A program made the position numbers and the translations under genes. A stretch of DNA of 64,000 nucleotides from positions 692,348 to 756,347 of the forward strand of contig JADCRB010000016.1 in NCBI GenBank assembly GCA_021464245.1, written 5' to 3'. Source of the DNA: Carallia brachiata (lineage: Eukaryota > Streptophyta > Magnoliopsida > Malpighiales > Rhizophoraceae). Below, piece after piece: positions 35,326-51,220 of this stretch. Under the pieces are notes generated by a model. It saw only the letters and a program-made list of their open reading frames with translations, did not search any database and was not told where the DNA came from. The first letter of the stretch is position 1. Each line of letters starts with the position of its first letter.

Positions 35326-35946
35326 TGATGGTTATTCCTGACTACGAGCCCAACTACCATCGGGCTTTGCGTATGAGCCTAGAAAATAGTGAGGCTTGGA
35401 CTAGGGGAATGCCCTGACTTAAGCACTCCAACGCTTAAGTCAGTAAGAGGTCTCTAAAAGACCGAGGAGGCCTAGTGAGTCCCTGTAATGAGGAGACTCT
35501 GAAGGTAGGCGCTCTATCGATGTGTAGTGGTGCTTCCAAGGATGTGTGTTGTGATGGAGACTTAAAGAGAGAGGATGTGTTGCCTGAGTGATTAAGAGAG
35601 CTGGAGTTGAGAGGTTGATGTCTAGAGGTTCTTAGAGAGAGAGCACTCCCCATAGAGGAAAGTTCTCCAGGGTCTTATACCTGTTGGTCTCTTGGTGTAG
35701 TCTGATGTTCAAAAAGACCATAGCTCCGCGTGTGATGGATGTAACATGTGTCTGTCAGTAGGGAGATCGAGCGACTGGTTACTCGGGTATGGATCGCGAG
35801 CTCCCTAACCAACTCCCGTCGGTGAGCTTCCAGCGAGCTACCCTAGGAGCTATCAACTAGTCCCTATGAGTTGTCGAAGGGCCTTTGTTAGACTGCCTGG
35901 CAAGGCCTAGGCCTATGGTCCGAGGTTGTTTGGGCCGTATCCATCA
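35326..35946 (-). repeat. 5' LTR of the Tat-type element
   Basis: 621 bp bounded by TGATGG at 35326-35331 and CCATCA at 35941-35946, a perfect 6-base terminal inverted repeat. The primer site lies two bases from its inner end. No copy of this LTR was found at the other end of the element. Confidence 0.7.
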
Positions 35947-36560
35947 ATTTTTATTCACCTCTTTGACTCAATCTCATTTTCAATCTCTTTGCAGCCATAA
36001 CAACGCTCAATGAGGACCTCCACCATGACCGAATACCAAGCAATTTGACTATACTAAGAATGGAATACTATATGCGTAAGTATTAATTTTTATGTATTTA
36101 TGCTCAAGTTAATCTTTTGTTTTTTATTTCTTTTCCTTTATCAATGTCTTATATTGTGTAACATATAATATCCTTTCAAATAAACTATATTGTAGGAAAC
36201 ATGTGATTGCCACAAATGATCAAAGAGACAACAAAGATAGAAAATATATTGGATGCACTCTTTTTTCCCCTTTCATTCGAGTGTTTAGGTCTACTATATC
36301 ATCTTTCCATTTCAAAATTATCATGGTATCTTATTGTTGTGCTTCTAAAGGTCTCATTCTCTCTTTTATTATACATTGTTGCCAAGTATTCCTCGGATTC
36401 TAAAATCTATACAAGAACTTGGTTTGGGAAAAAAAAAAAAAGAAATTATATAAGCATTTGTCTTGTTTACACATCTAATTAAGTTATATAGTCTCTCTGT
36501 ATGTTCGATAAACTTCCTAAACATTAAAATTAAACCATACCATTTTATTTAAATTCTATT
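35947..36560. other. Spacer, no gene recognised
   Basis: AT-rich DNA between the Tat-type LTR and the MYB/SANT-like remnant. Frames at 36203-36482 have no family resemblance. Confidence 0.5.
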
Positions 36561-36578
36561 AGAAGATTAGCACAAATA

Positions 36579-37490
36579 ATGGATCTAAGCAAATTTAAAA
36601 GACTAATAAATAATACTTTGAATCCGACTTATCCTCTTTTTTCAACAAATATTCAAAAACCCATGCAACGCGTAGGTGTGAATTCAAGTAAGAGTTATAC
36701 TCAAGTCCAATTGAAAAATAAGTTTAATGGACTTGTAGGTCTTAGAAAGACTTTTAGAAAAATTATAAGTCAAACCAAAGTTAGGATTTTTTTTTTTTTT
36801 TGTGAATAATATGGTTTTGGCATTTGATGAACAAAGACAAATATCATTTGAAGTAAATAAGATTTTATATTAAAATTATCCTTTATATTGTTTGATCTTA
36901 AATTCTATTATCGTTTGTAATCAATACTTATTATTATTTACTTTTGTAAGTGATCAAACAAGTAAAAAGATTTCGAAAGAAGGGATGTGAGTACTATTAA
37001 AAGTTGTGCATATTTTTTAAGATATAATAGCAACTGAGATATATGCTCATATCCTTCTGGTCAAAATCCTTCTATTAGTAAAGAGGAAAATACTAATGAG
37101 AAAAATGATGAGCTTGAAGATGGAGGCAAAGATCTTGATGAAACCCACTAGAATAAAAGGGCTAAGATTGACAATAGTGCAAGAACAACTCGATAAAAGA
37201 AAAAGGTTTGATTCAAAATGCAATAGCAAATGTTTGACTATGATTGGAAAAAATTCAAAGAAAAAGCTCGATTATTTGAGAAGAAGATGAATGAAAATTC
37301 GCAAGCTTTTATAAGTCTTAACACTATGCCCACAAATTCCAATGTTCAATCGTTTGAAGCATGCAGGCACTTGATACCTTGGAAGGGATGTATATGTTAT
37401 CATATCAGAGCTAATTAAATTTTCAATGAAGCAGAACGGTACAAGATTATCTTCTTGAAGATGTCAAATGTAAAGAGCTTTCCTAAAGAG
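36579..37490 (+). pseudogene. MYB/SANT-like protein remnant (PIF/Harbinger-associated type)
   Basis: The stretch reads SYTQVQLKNKFNGLVGLRKT then FRKIISQTKV (about 36690-36780), resembling the QLKNK.D.LKK.W..WKKLI core of the plant L10-interacting MYB/SANT-like family, which is related to ORF1 of PIF/Harbinger transposons. A lysine-rich middle (37100-37310) and a C-terminal helix follow: FNEAERYKIIFLKMSN and VKSFPKEKS (37418-37490), matching the family's final helix (LF.E...R.IFL.M). Stops separate the parts. A second, shorter copy lies at 61150-61318. Confidence 0.6.
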
Positions 37491-37773
37491 AAATCCTAAT
37501 TGTTTTGTGAGTTTCTCTAGAGAAAAACCCTAGTTGTTGTGTATAAGTTTCGCAAAAGAGAAACCCTAGGTGTTGAGAAAGTAAGATTTCCAAGAGAAAA
37601 ACACTATTAAAAAAAAAAACTGTGAGCAGCGCCGCCACTACAATACCATGAACAGTACCTGTAAACAGTGTCATGAACAATGTCGGGATACAGTAACAAT
37701 ATTCTACTATTTTTTTTTCTTTTCTCTCTCATCTATCGTAGTTTATTTTTGGTTGTGAGTGTTGTTTTTGACA

Positions 37774-40700
37774 ATGGCTGAGAAATTAAAGATGAAGTTT
37801 ATATTTTCTAATGTTGTTCCTCTGACAACAAAGATTATAGAACACAAACGTATTGGCAAAAATTATTTGCATTGGAGCAAAACAGTGCAGGTTTATCTTC
37901 ATAGTGTTGACAAGGATGACCATCTTATGATAATCCACCATCATATCCCGAAGAGAGAAAGATTTGGTTGAGGGAAAATGCTAGAATAGTTTTGCAGATT
38001 CATAATTCAATTAATATTGAGGTAATTGGGTTGGTTAATCATTGTGAGTTGGTTAAAGAACTTATAGATTATTTGGCCTTTTTATATTCTGGGAAAGGTA
38101 AGTTGTCTCACATATATGATGTTTGCAAAGAATTTGATCGCCCAGAGAAGAAAAAAAAGTCACTTACTGAATATTTTATGAATTTCAAACAGGTGTATGA
38201 GGAGCTAAATGCTCTCTTTCCTTTTAATCCTGATGTGAAAATCAACAGTCTCAACATAAGCATATGACTATTATGAATTTCTTGTAGGATTACCATCTAA
38301 ATTCGATGCTGCTCGAACACAGATCCTCTCCAGTTCAGAGATCACCACTCTTTATGACATTTTTACTATATTAAAACATGCTGAGGGATTTTAGCCTCCT
38401 CCTCATAATACTAGTAGCGCCCTGGTGAGTCGAGGTTTTGGGAGTGAGGCTGGTCGTGATAATCGTGGTGGTAGAGGTGGTCGAGGTGGTAGAGGTGGTG
38501 TTAGTCATGGTTCTAGTTGGAATGGTGGTCATGGTTTTGGGTAAAATGGTGGTCGCATACAGATGACCAATACATACCAACTTGCTACTATTGTGGTGAA
38601 CTTGGTCATACAAGGCATAATTGTCGGAAGCTTTATGGAAAATCTGTCTCTGATTGCTAATATGGTGATTCAAGATAATAATCCTGCTGTTACTGCATCA
38701 TCTAGTTCTACTGATAAGCCTGCTTTTATTTTGTTGATGAGTTTGCTCGCTTTTCTGAGTATAAAGTCTCGTAAAAAATTTTTGCTCCTAGTGCAGCTAC
38801 CAGTGATTAGTTAGGTAAACCAACTACATGTCTTGTGTCATCCTCTCAAAAATGGGTCATTGACTCAGGTGTCACAGATTATATGACAGTTACTACAAGT
38901 GTTCTTTTATCTTTTAAGCCTCATTGTCTTCCAAGTGTCACTTTAGCCGATAGTTTAACTATTTCTATTGTGGGTCTCAGAACTATTGTTCCTACATCTT
39001 CCCTCTCTTTGACATTTGTCTTATGTTTGCCTAATTTTTCATTCAACTTTTTTTCTGTTAGCAAAATCACTCAAGCTCTAAATTGTTGTGTCTCATTTTT
39101 CCCTAATTATTGTGTCTTTCAGGATCTTATGATGGGGAATATTATTGGTAGAGGACGTGAGTATGGAGGCTTGTATGTGCTTGAAACTACTTCATTAGTC
39201 TCAAAGTACACTGCTTGTTTGAGTATTCTGACACCACTGGAGATTCATTGTCGTTTGGGGCACCCATCTTTATCGACTTTAAAGAAATTATTCCCTCATC
39301 TTCAACATTTTTCTACTTTAGATTGTGAGTCATGTCAGTTTGTCAAACATCATCGTGTGTCTTATATTCTTACAGTCAATAAACGTGCTATGTCTCTTTT
39401 TGAGTTAGTCCATTCTGATGTTTGGGGTCTATGTTCAGTTATTTCTAAACCTGGTTTTTGATGCTTTGTGACGTTTATTGATGATTATTCTCGTGTTACT
39501 TGGTTATATTTAATAAAAAGTCGTTCAGAGTTATTTTCCATATTTTGTGTTTTTTGTGCTGAAATTAAAACACAGTTTAACACCTCTATTCGTATTTTAT
39601 AGAGTGACAATGCCAAATAATACTTTTCTGAGCCTTTCAATTCTTACATGTCACAAAATCGAATACTTCACCAATATTCCTATGTAGATACCTCACCTCA
39701 AAATGGTGTTACAGAAAGAAAAATAGACATTTATTAGAAACTGCTAGAGTGCTTCTTTTTCATATGAAAGTCCCTAAACAATTCTAGGCTGATGTTGTTT
39801 CCACAGCTTGTTTCCTAATTAATCGTATGCCCTTATTAGCTCTTAATGGTGATCTCCCTTATGCTATTTTGTTTCCTTCTCATTTGTTGTTTCTGCTTGA
39901 ACCACACATTTTTTTTCTACATGTTTTGTTCGTGATGTGCATCCTCATGTATGTGAATTAGATTAAAAGTCTCTCAAATGTGTCTTTTTAGGGTATTCTC
40001 GTTTAAAAAAGGATATCGATGTTATTCTCCTGATTTGGGTCGATATTTAGTTTATGTTTATGTCACATTTGTTGAGAACACACCATTCTTTCATGAGTCT
40101 CCTATCTATGACAGCGAGGGGGAGGATGACGACCTTCTAGTGTACATTGTAACCAGTACTATTACTTCCAGCGAGCTCAAGAAACCCCCTATTACTCAAG
40201 TATATACTCGTCGTACTGCAAATAATGACTCAAGTCCTTTACTGGCTCCTCTATAACAGATCCTAGTTTTGACCTTCCTATTACTCTTCGAAAAGGTACA
40301 CAAACATGTACTCACCATATCTCTTCTTTTGTCTCTTATGGCCATTTATCATCTTCTTTGCGTTGCTTTAATGCTTCTGTAGACTCTATTTCTATTCCTA
40401 AGACAGTTGTTGAGGCTTTGTCTAATCTTGGTTGGCAAGCTGCAATAGAAGAAGAGATGATGGCGTTAGATCATAATAGTACTTCGGAACTCACACACTT
40501 ACTAGCAAATAAACAGGCTATTGGCTGTAAATGGGTGTATGTTGTGAAAGCTAATCCAGATGGCTCTGTAGATCATCTCAAAGTTAGACTTGTTGCAAAA
40601 GAATATGCTTAAGCATATAGAGTTGATTATTCTGAGACCTTTTCTCCAGTTGCTAAACTTGCTTCTGTAAGACTATTTATCTCTCTTACTGCTATCAATG

Positions 40701-41914
40701 ATTGGCCTTTGTATCAATTAGATGTGAAAAATGCATTTCTTCATAGTGATTTAACCGAGGAAGTATATATGGAGTAATCACCTAGGATTGTTGCTCAAGA
40801 AGAGTTTGGTAAAGTTTGCCGACTTTAAAAATCTTTGATTGATTGAAACAGAGTCCTTGTGCTTGGTTTGGAAATTTAATGAAGTTGTTTAGGAGTTTGT
40901 ATGAAGAGGAGTAACTGTGATCATTTAGTATTTTATCAACAATCTAAAGTGGTCTTATATTATTAGATGTTTATGTTGATGAATTGTTATAATAGGAAGA
41001 GAAGTAACCGTGATCATTCAGTATTTTATTAGCAATCTAAAGCTGGTCTTATATTATTGGTTTTTTATGTTGATGACATTGTTATAAAAGGAAGCAACAG
41101 TGCAAGGACTTAGATGTGTTGAAATATTTCTTGGGCATTGAGATTGCAATGAGCTAGAAGGGTATCTTTTTGTCTCAAAGAAGTATACCCTTGATCTTTT
41201 GCAAGAAACAAGCAAGATAGGAGCGAAACCTTGTACTGCACTTAGGATTGCCAACATGCAACTTATAGCAGATGATGGAGAGTTATTCCCAGATCCTGAG
41301 AGGTACCGAAGGTTGGTTGGAAAATTGAATTATCTTATTGTTAGTGTTGTGAGTCAGTTTATATCTTCTCCACAACTTACCCATTGGACAACTTTAGAGC
41401 AGATCATATGCTATCTTAAGGGATCTCGTGGATGTGGTATATTATACAGTAATCATGGTCATACTCATGTTGAGTGTTTTTCAGATACAGATTGAGCAGG
41501 TTCTAAGGTTGATACAAGATCCAATACAAGTTATTGTATTTTTGTTGGAGAAAACTTGGTGTCCTGGACGAGCAACAAACAAAATATGGTATCTCGATCA
41601 AGTATAGAGTCAAAATATAGAGTCATAGCACAATCTACATGTGAATTCGTGGATACATCAGTGCTAAATGAGATTAGAGTTGACAGTTCAACACCTATGA
41701 AGTTATGGTGTGACAACCAAGCTGCTCTTCATATTACGTCAAATCCAATTTTCCATGAGAGGACAAAACACATTGAAATTGACTATCACTTTATTCATGA
41801 AAAGATTCAACAAAATCTCATTTCCACTGATAATGTTTCAACAGGGGAGCAGTTAGGAGATATTTGCACCAAAACTTTAAGTAGTCTTAGAATTGATTAT
41901 ATTTGTAGCAAGTA
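37774..41914 (+). pseudogene. Copia gag-pol polyprotein, broken
   Basis: Gag: MAEKLKMKFIFSNVVPLTTK, NYLHWSKTVQVYL, then LSHIYDVCKEFDRPE and SLTEYFMNFKQVYEELNAL (UBN2 fold, to about 38260). A GGRGG-rich stretch and the zinc knuckle CGELGHTRHNC follow (about 38575-38635, shifted frame). Protease: WVIDSGVTDYMT (38853). GAG-pre-integrase: HCRLGHPSLSTLKKLFPHL with a CESCQFVKH zinc site (39246-39350). RT: GCKWVYVVKANPDGSVD (about 40520), [28 protein letters not shown] (about 40715), FYVDDIVIKG (about 41066). RNase H: VSWTSNKQNMVSRSSIESKY (41555-41620). There are in-frame stops at 37969, after AKEYA near 40610, after EVYME near 40776 and elsewhere. Confidence 0.85.
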
Positions 41915-41952
41915 GTGCATGATAAACATCTATACTACAGCTTGAGAGAGAG

Positions 41953-42131
41953 TGTTGTAAATATAGTAGGTAATTATTCTATTGTATATAAATGATAGGT
42001 AATTATAATGACTTGATTATAGGGATTGATTGATTATAAGTTTTGATTCTACAATCATCCCTACTTGTGTATATATATGTACCTCTTATAGTAGTTCTGA
42101 AATCAAGTTGAATGAAAAAGATTCTCTTACA
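41953..42131 (+). repeat. 3' LTR of the copia element
   Basis: Starts TGTTGTAAATATAG and ends ATTCTCTTACA, 179 bp. It is confirmed by an inverted relative of the same length at 50603-50782. Confidence 0.85.
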
Positions 42132-43881
42132 AGGAGCTTTGGATTTTGACTTCGGTAGAGATCCGCTATGTTGTTGGGATTTGAATTTCACTTGTAGACA
42201 TTACAGGGCAAGATGTCAGACAATTTTAGCGGTCAACTGCAAATGCAGAGATCATTCTGCCAACTCTATTGACAGATCTGCAAAGCGACTGGATGTTGAA
42301 GTTTAAACCACGGCGGCCAATGGGATACCTCGGTACTGCTATAGGATTAGATACATTGGTGTCACCATGTTGTTCAAAAGGTCTGTATGCCTTAATTGTT
42401 TGCATCTAACTTCTGTGAAATTCATTTGTATCGGCTATCTCAAGTTCATCTTTGCGTCACTTATTGTTGTATTTTCCAGAGATATGTTGCCTTAATCTGC
42501 CAAATGGTTGATCACATTGGTTGTTGCCGATCTTTTCCAAAGTTCACTCTCTGCTTTGTGCAGTTCTAGCCTCCTAGTGACCATATGATAGCCGCCAGTG
42601 AGATTGATTGATGAGTGACTGCTGTTATGAGCATTTAAAAGCTCTTTCTGGACTACTTTGTTGGTATTAATCTTTTTCCTGTTTCATTTTTTGAGGATTG
42701 GTTAGCTTGTTAACATTTTAAAGTGAGTCGTATGCTTATCTAAATAGCAATTCTTAAATTCACGTCCTCTTAATTTAACCAGATAGAATTGGAAAGGACA
42801 GTGGGCCTCGATTAGCAGCAGCCCTGTGCATACCAACTTAGCTGCCGACTTAAGGCCAACTTATTGGAGCCTTAACTGCCTAATTAGCTCATAGGTTTCA
42901 AGTGTCAACCATTTTAAATTGCCTTGAGTATTTGACTCAAAAAAAAGAAAAAAAGAATGCCCCGCAAACTGAACTCATCACCCCATCGTCTAGATTATTT
43001 TGAGAAGTTCCTTGCCTTTAAGGGGGAAAAAAAATTCTTGCTAAGACGTAGCACGAAAACATTCGTTCAGGATGGTTCAAATATATCATGTTCAGGCCGG
43101 AACATTGGAGCCCCGTTGCTTATTTCAAATTTCACTTTAGGAATTTACAGAATCTATCGATTCTGAGCTGTGCAGGTTTACTTTGTTGTAGAAAGGGAGT
43201 CACAACGTCATATGTTACATTTCTTCAACCAAACAAGAGACACGAGAAATTTGGAATTGAAATAATGGGCAACAGCATCCTACTCACCTCAGGTATTGTT
43301 GACTGCATATTTGCACTCCTTGCTACCTTACGAAAATCGCCCAAATTAAGTAGCAGTAATAGTTGGACAATCCAAACAACATCACTGACTTCTAAAGGTC
43401 AGATGACAGACCTAAGATGGCGGCAAGAAACAAAAATAGAGAAATAATCATAGGGAACAAATTCGAAGAGATTGAAGTGGGCCTGAACCCCTTGGATTTT
43501 TGAATCTTTGCACTATAGAAGGTAAGCAGAGAATGTATATAGAGACATCCAATTCATCTAAATGATTAATGATCTGGTCGGAATCTTCTTCAACTTCAAG
43601 CATACACAATCATATATGGGAATATAATTGGAAAAATAAAAAATAAAGATGTCAAAACCCCATTACTGATTGGTCGTTTGTTCCTCCAACAAACAATCCT
43701 CCTTCAGCTCCATTATATAGTTTGCTAAAAGCCTATCCACCAATTGTCTCCTCTATTAACTAGCCACTAAGGTAAAGAACATTGGTGGTCCCGGACTTTA
43801 GAAGATGGGATGGATTACACGTGGTTCATGCAAACAAAAATTGGGCCTGTACCGTCTACACAATCGATCATCACAAATTCA
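42132..43881. other. Spacer downstream of the kinase gene
   Basis: Between the copia LTR and the kinase stop codon. Composition is more balanced than most spacers here. A plus-strand frame around 42217-42405 (FKPRRPMGYLGTAIGLDTLV) is open but unidentified. The kinase 3' untranslated region must lie in the upper part (below 43882), but no clear polyadenylation signal was picked out. Confidence 0.45.
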
Positions 43882-48398
<4,517 letters not shown>

Positions 48399-48408
<10 letters not shown>

Positions 48409-50573
48409 GGTTTCTGCCTCCACAAAAACCAAAACCCAATTCGCTTTCAACCCCCAAAACCACCCAAAACACAATTACCAAAAAAGAAACAAAAAGATAC
48501 GAGCTTCATCAAGAAAAACAGAAAGCACAGAGATAGAGTGAAGGGCGGAGAGAAACTGGACCTTCTCTCTCCTCCGCGCTCAACAGAACCCGAGAGAGAG
48601 GAATATCACGAAGACAAAAGGAACAGCAAAAAGAAAAAAAAAATGGAAAAAAAATGCGAAGAAAACTGTTTTTTGAACAATAGCAAACACCGAAGCACAC
48701 AACTCAATTTTTCTTGGTTTAGAATTTCCCTCTCTTATGTACCAAAAAAAAAAAAAAAATTTCTCTCTCTAGAAACTCCCTCTCTCTCTCTCTCAGCCAA
48801 CATCTGTCTCTTTCTTTCTCCGTTTTGTGTTTGTGTTTTGTTTTTTGTTGGGCTTTTGGTCAAAGATGATTGGGGGCCAATCATTCCACGGTCCAATTTT
48901 GTCGTTTTTGAGTCAAACGGAGATCTTTGATCGTTGATTGGTCCTCGTGGTGGATCTGACGGCCAATAGATGGCATTTTATTATTTTATAGTACAAAAGG
49001 TTTAAAGTTGGTCTGCGGAATTTCCGAGATACCCTTGGTTTTGCGTTGGATTTACGAGGACTTGAGATTTTTAATTAGCGAAATTATTCGGCGGCTTTGA
49101 CTGCCCTTCCTTGTAGCGGTCTAACCGTCGGACTGATCCATTTTTAATTGTCGTACGCTACCGCGTCATGTAAGAGAAAACATCAATAAAAAACGATTTG
49201 TTGACGGATGGATTTATATCCAAAAAACAAAAAACAAAAAACAAAAAAAGAGAGACGGACGGATTTGATCTATGGCATATATATATTTAACAGATTTTAT
49301 TGGTGATAGTTATTTTTTAATTTTATTTTTTAATTAATACGTATGATATCTGTTGGTCGATCATTACAAAAATAAAAATTAAATATATTATAAATTTATA
49401 ATTAAAAAGTTTTGATATTTTAATTTTTAATTAATAACTATAAAAATAAAAAATAAAAAATAATTATTTATAACAAACTCTATATTTAAATCAAAGAATA
49501 AAGACAAAGTTCACGAAAATTTCTTTACAAAATTTTTACAAATAATAGTTAATGGCTTAAAATTTAGGCCAATAACTGCTCTTTATGGCTTGATCTTTAG
49601 AGAAAATAAATTTTGAATTTTTTGGGAGAGAGGAAAAGGAGGCAAGGAAGAAGAAAATAAAGTGAAAAGAATAAGCACTCATATTTGAAATATGTTTTTG
49701 AGAGGAAGGGATGTGGCAATTATTCTTATTATGTATTAATAATTACAATTTTATTTAAAGCAAAAAAAAATTCTCTACATTCTTTAAATTTTTATTTAAT
49801 TTTTAACAAAAATTATACAAAGATTATAAATTTATTAAATTAAATTTATACAAATATTTTATATATAATTTACAAACTAAATATATTTGGTATAATATGT
49901 CATATTTTTTCTTTAGAGAGTAAAATTGGAATTCTAATATATATTATTATCCACTCCCTCACTTTTTATCATTTTCCAAAAAATAAATTTTTAATTTTCT
50001 TCTCTTACATCAACTTTTCCTAAATATGAGAGAGAACGAGAAATTTTTTTCTCCTCCAACAATCATCTACCCCATTTTCTTTTCCTCTACTTTTCTTTCC
50101 CCCTAAAATTTTATCCCATCACAATGTTAAGGTCACATTAAATACTATATACGGTTTAATTTAAAAAAAATAAAAGAAAAAATCAAACGTGTCTATGGCT
50201 AAATTTTCTAACAATAAACTAGGACCCCAAGATTACCCAAAACCCTATGTGTTCTTTTTTTTTTATTTTATTAAGTGTCACATCAACAATAATATTAATT
50301 CGTGAAAAGTTGAGATATAAATTTTCGTACGATTTATCATTACTTAAAATCAAATTGGTGATTTAAAAATTTCAAGACCCCAAATGGAATTGAAATAAAA
50401 ATAGATATAGTTAAATCATTATTAGCAATGACAGATAAATTTAGTCATTTATAGCGATTTAAATCATACTCAAATAAAATTGCCACTCACGTTATCGTTT
50501 TAAAGTTCAAAGCATGATAATAAGATAGGGTAAAGACAATTCAATACTTGAATATTATTAAAAACTCAATTTT
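48399..50573 (-). repeat. Left arm of a large inverted duplication
   Basis: Two blocks pair with the right arm on the opposite strand: 48399-49182 with 63255-64000, and 49505-50573 with 61319-61915 plus neighbouring bases. Landmarks: CGGAATTTCCGAGATACCC (49018) mirrors 63417-63435; GCTCTTTATGGCTTGATC (49579) mirrors 61815-61832; AAATCAAATTGGTGAT (50348) mirrors the text near 61540. The 322 bases at 49183-49504 have no clear partner. The outer limit is set only by the window edge, since the right arm runs off at 64000. Confidence 0.85.
48409..49182 (-). promoter_or_regulatory. 5' leader and promoter region of the kinase gene
   Basis: Upstream of the ATG at 48408. A GA-rich tract on the minus strand (about 48762-48800) probably marks the transcription start region or leader. 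No clear TATA box was identified. The whole region recurs in inverted orientation at 63255-63990 with close similarity over the leader and core promoter, including the GAGCGCGGAGGAGAGAG block, so both copies kept the same upstream control DNA. Confidence 0.65.
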
Positions 50574-50602
50574 CATAAATACTTAAGGTTCCTTTGATAT
50601 TA

Positions 50603-50782
50603 TGTAAAAGAATGTTTTTCATTCAACTTGATTTCAGAATTAATACAAGAGGTACATATATATACATAAGTAAGGCTGATTCTAAAATCAAAACTCTATA
50701 ATCAATCAAACCCTATAATTAAGTTATTACAATTACCTACTAAATATATACAATAGTATAATTACTTACTATATTTACAACA
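50603..50782 (-). repeat. Orphan copia LTR, inverted
   Basis: On the minus strand this 180-bp piece runs TGTTGTAAATATAG to CATTCTTTTACA and is an evident relative of the LTR at 41953-42131. Neighbouring bases (ATATTA before, CTCCT after) do not match, so there is no target duplication and it is not a clean solo LTR. It starts 30 bases beyond the end of the left inverted arm. Confidence 0.8.
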
Positions 50783-51220
50783 CTCCTGCAACTCATCCTG
50801 ACCATGAATATAAAGCAGAGTTTTTCTCTTTGCCTTTGCATGTTTTCTGATCCAACAACTAAAGAGAGGAGCGACAAAGAATACGATTATCAGGTGCGTC
50901 TTCATCTGTTGCAGTCTGCTCTATTCTTTTTTTTTTTTTTTGGGTATGGGACCACTCAGCATCCAGTCCAATAAACTAACTAATCTGAACTGATTCGAGT
51001 AAGATCCCAAAAAACAGTAAAAGTCTCACAACAGGTATTAATCTGCTCCATTCTTTCACACTCAAGTTTGCGTTAACTATAATCTTATATGTTAATATGA
51101 GCCCACCAAAATAGACACAAAAAAGTTCACAAAGATTTTCAATAAAAGACCAAAGACAAACAAAGTATGACATCCAGTTGTTCAAGTATCTGGTTACCTT
51201 AACCGAAAAAAAATATCTGG
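50783..51220. other. Spacer between LTR and palmitoyltransferase pseudogene
   Basis: No gene is seen. A T run at 50926-50941 and AT-rich DNA; part may be the 3' untranslated region of the pseudogene at 51221. Confidence 0.5.

Larger units (their letters stand above)
30490..35946 (-). mobile_element. Ty3/gypsy element of the Tat type, internally deleted
   Basis: A minus-strand LTR retrotransposon with, in order, 5' LTR (35326-35946), primer site (35306-35323), gag (about 34820-34000), protease (33560-33270), RT (33000-32350), RNase H (32250-31820), a second archaeal-type RNase H (31638-31440) and an integrase C-terminal tail (31320-31024). The second RNase H places it with Tat/Ogre-like plant elements. 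The integrase catalytic core and the 3' LTR are missing. At about 30850-30990 an unrelated coiled-coil-like stretch (VEEIEKKVSEANQYHLRAMN) follows, probably from another element. Confidence 0.85.
37491..42131 (+). mobile_element. Ty1/copia retrotransposon, degenerate, 5' LTR missing
   Basis: The leader (37491-37773) has the GCAGCGCCGCCACTAC and CATGAACAGTACC phrases of a copia leader. Gag starts at 37774, followed by protease, integrase, RT and RNase H in copia order, and a 179-bp 3' LTR (41953-42131) preceded by a purine tract (GAGAGAGAG). No 5' LTR was found before the leader, which instead abuts the MYB/SANT-like remnant. Many stops and frame shifts mean it cannot move on its own. Confidence 0.85.

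Noticed and set aside
37395..37415. Apparent primer site TCATATCAGAGCTAATTA before the copia leader
   Set aside because: The same stretch aligns with 61233-61250 inside the MYB/SANT-like remnant, so the resemblance to TGGTATCAGAGC is chance and does not mark a 5' LTR.
48538..48930. 130-codon plus-strand open frame over the kinase leader
   Set aside because: Antisense to the kinase 5' leader and composed of low-complexity K/E and S/L runs.
50603..50782. Clean solo LTR
   Set aside because: The bases on either side do not form a target duplication, so a simple LTR-LTR recombination product is not supported.
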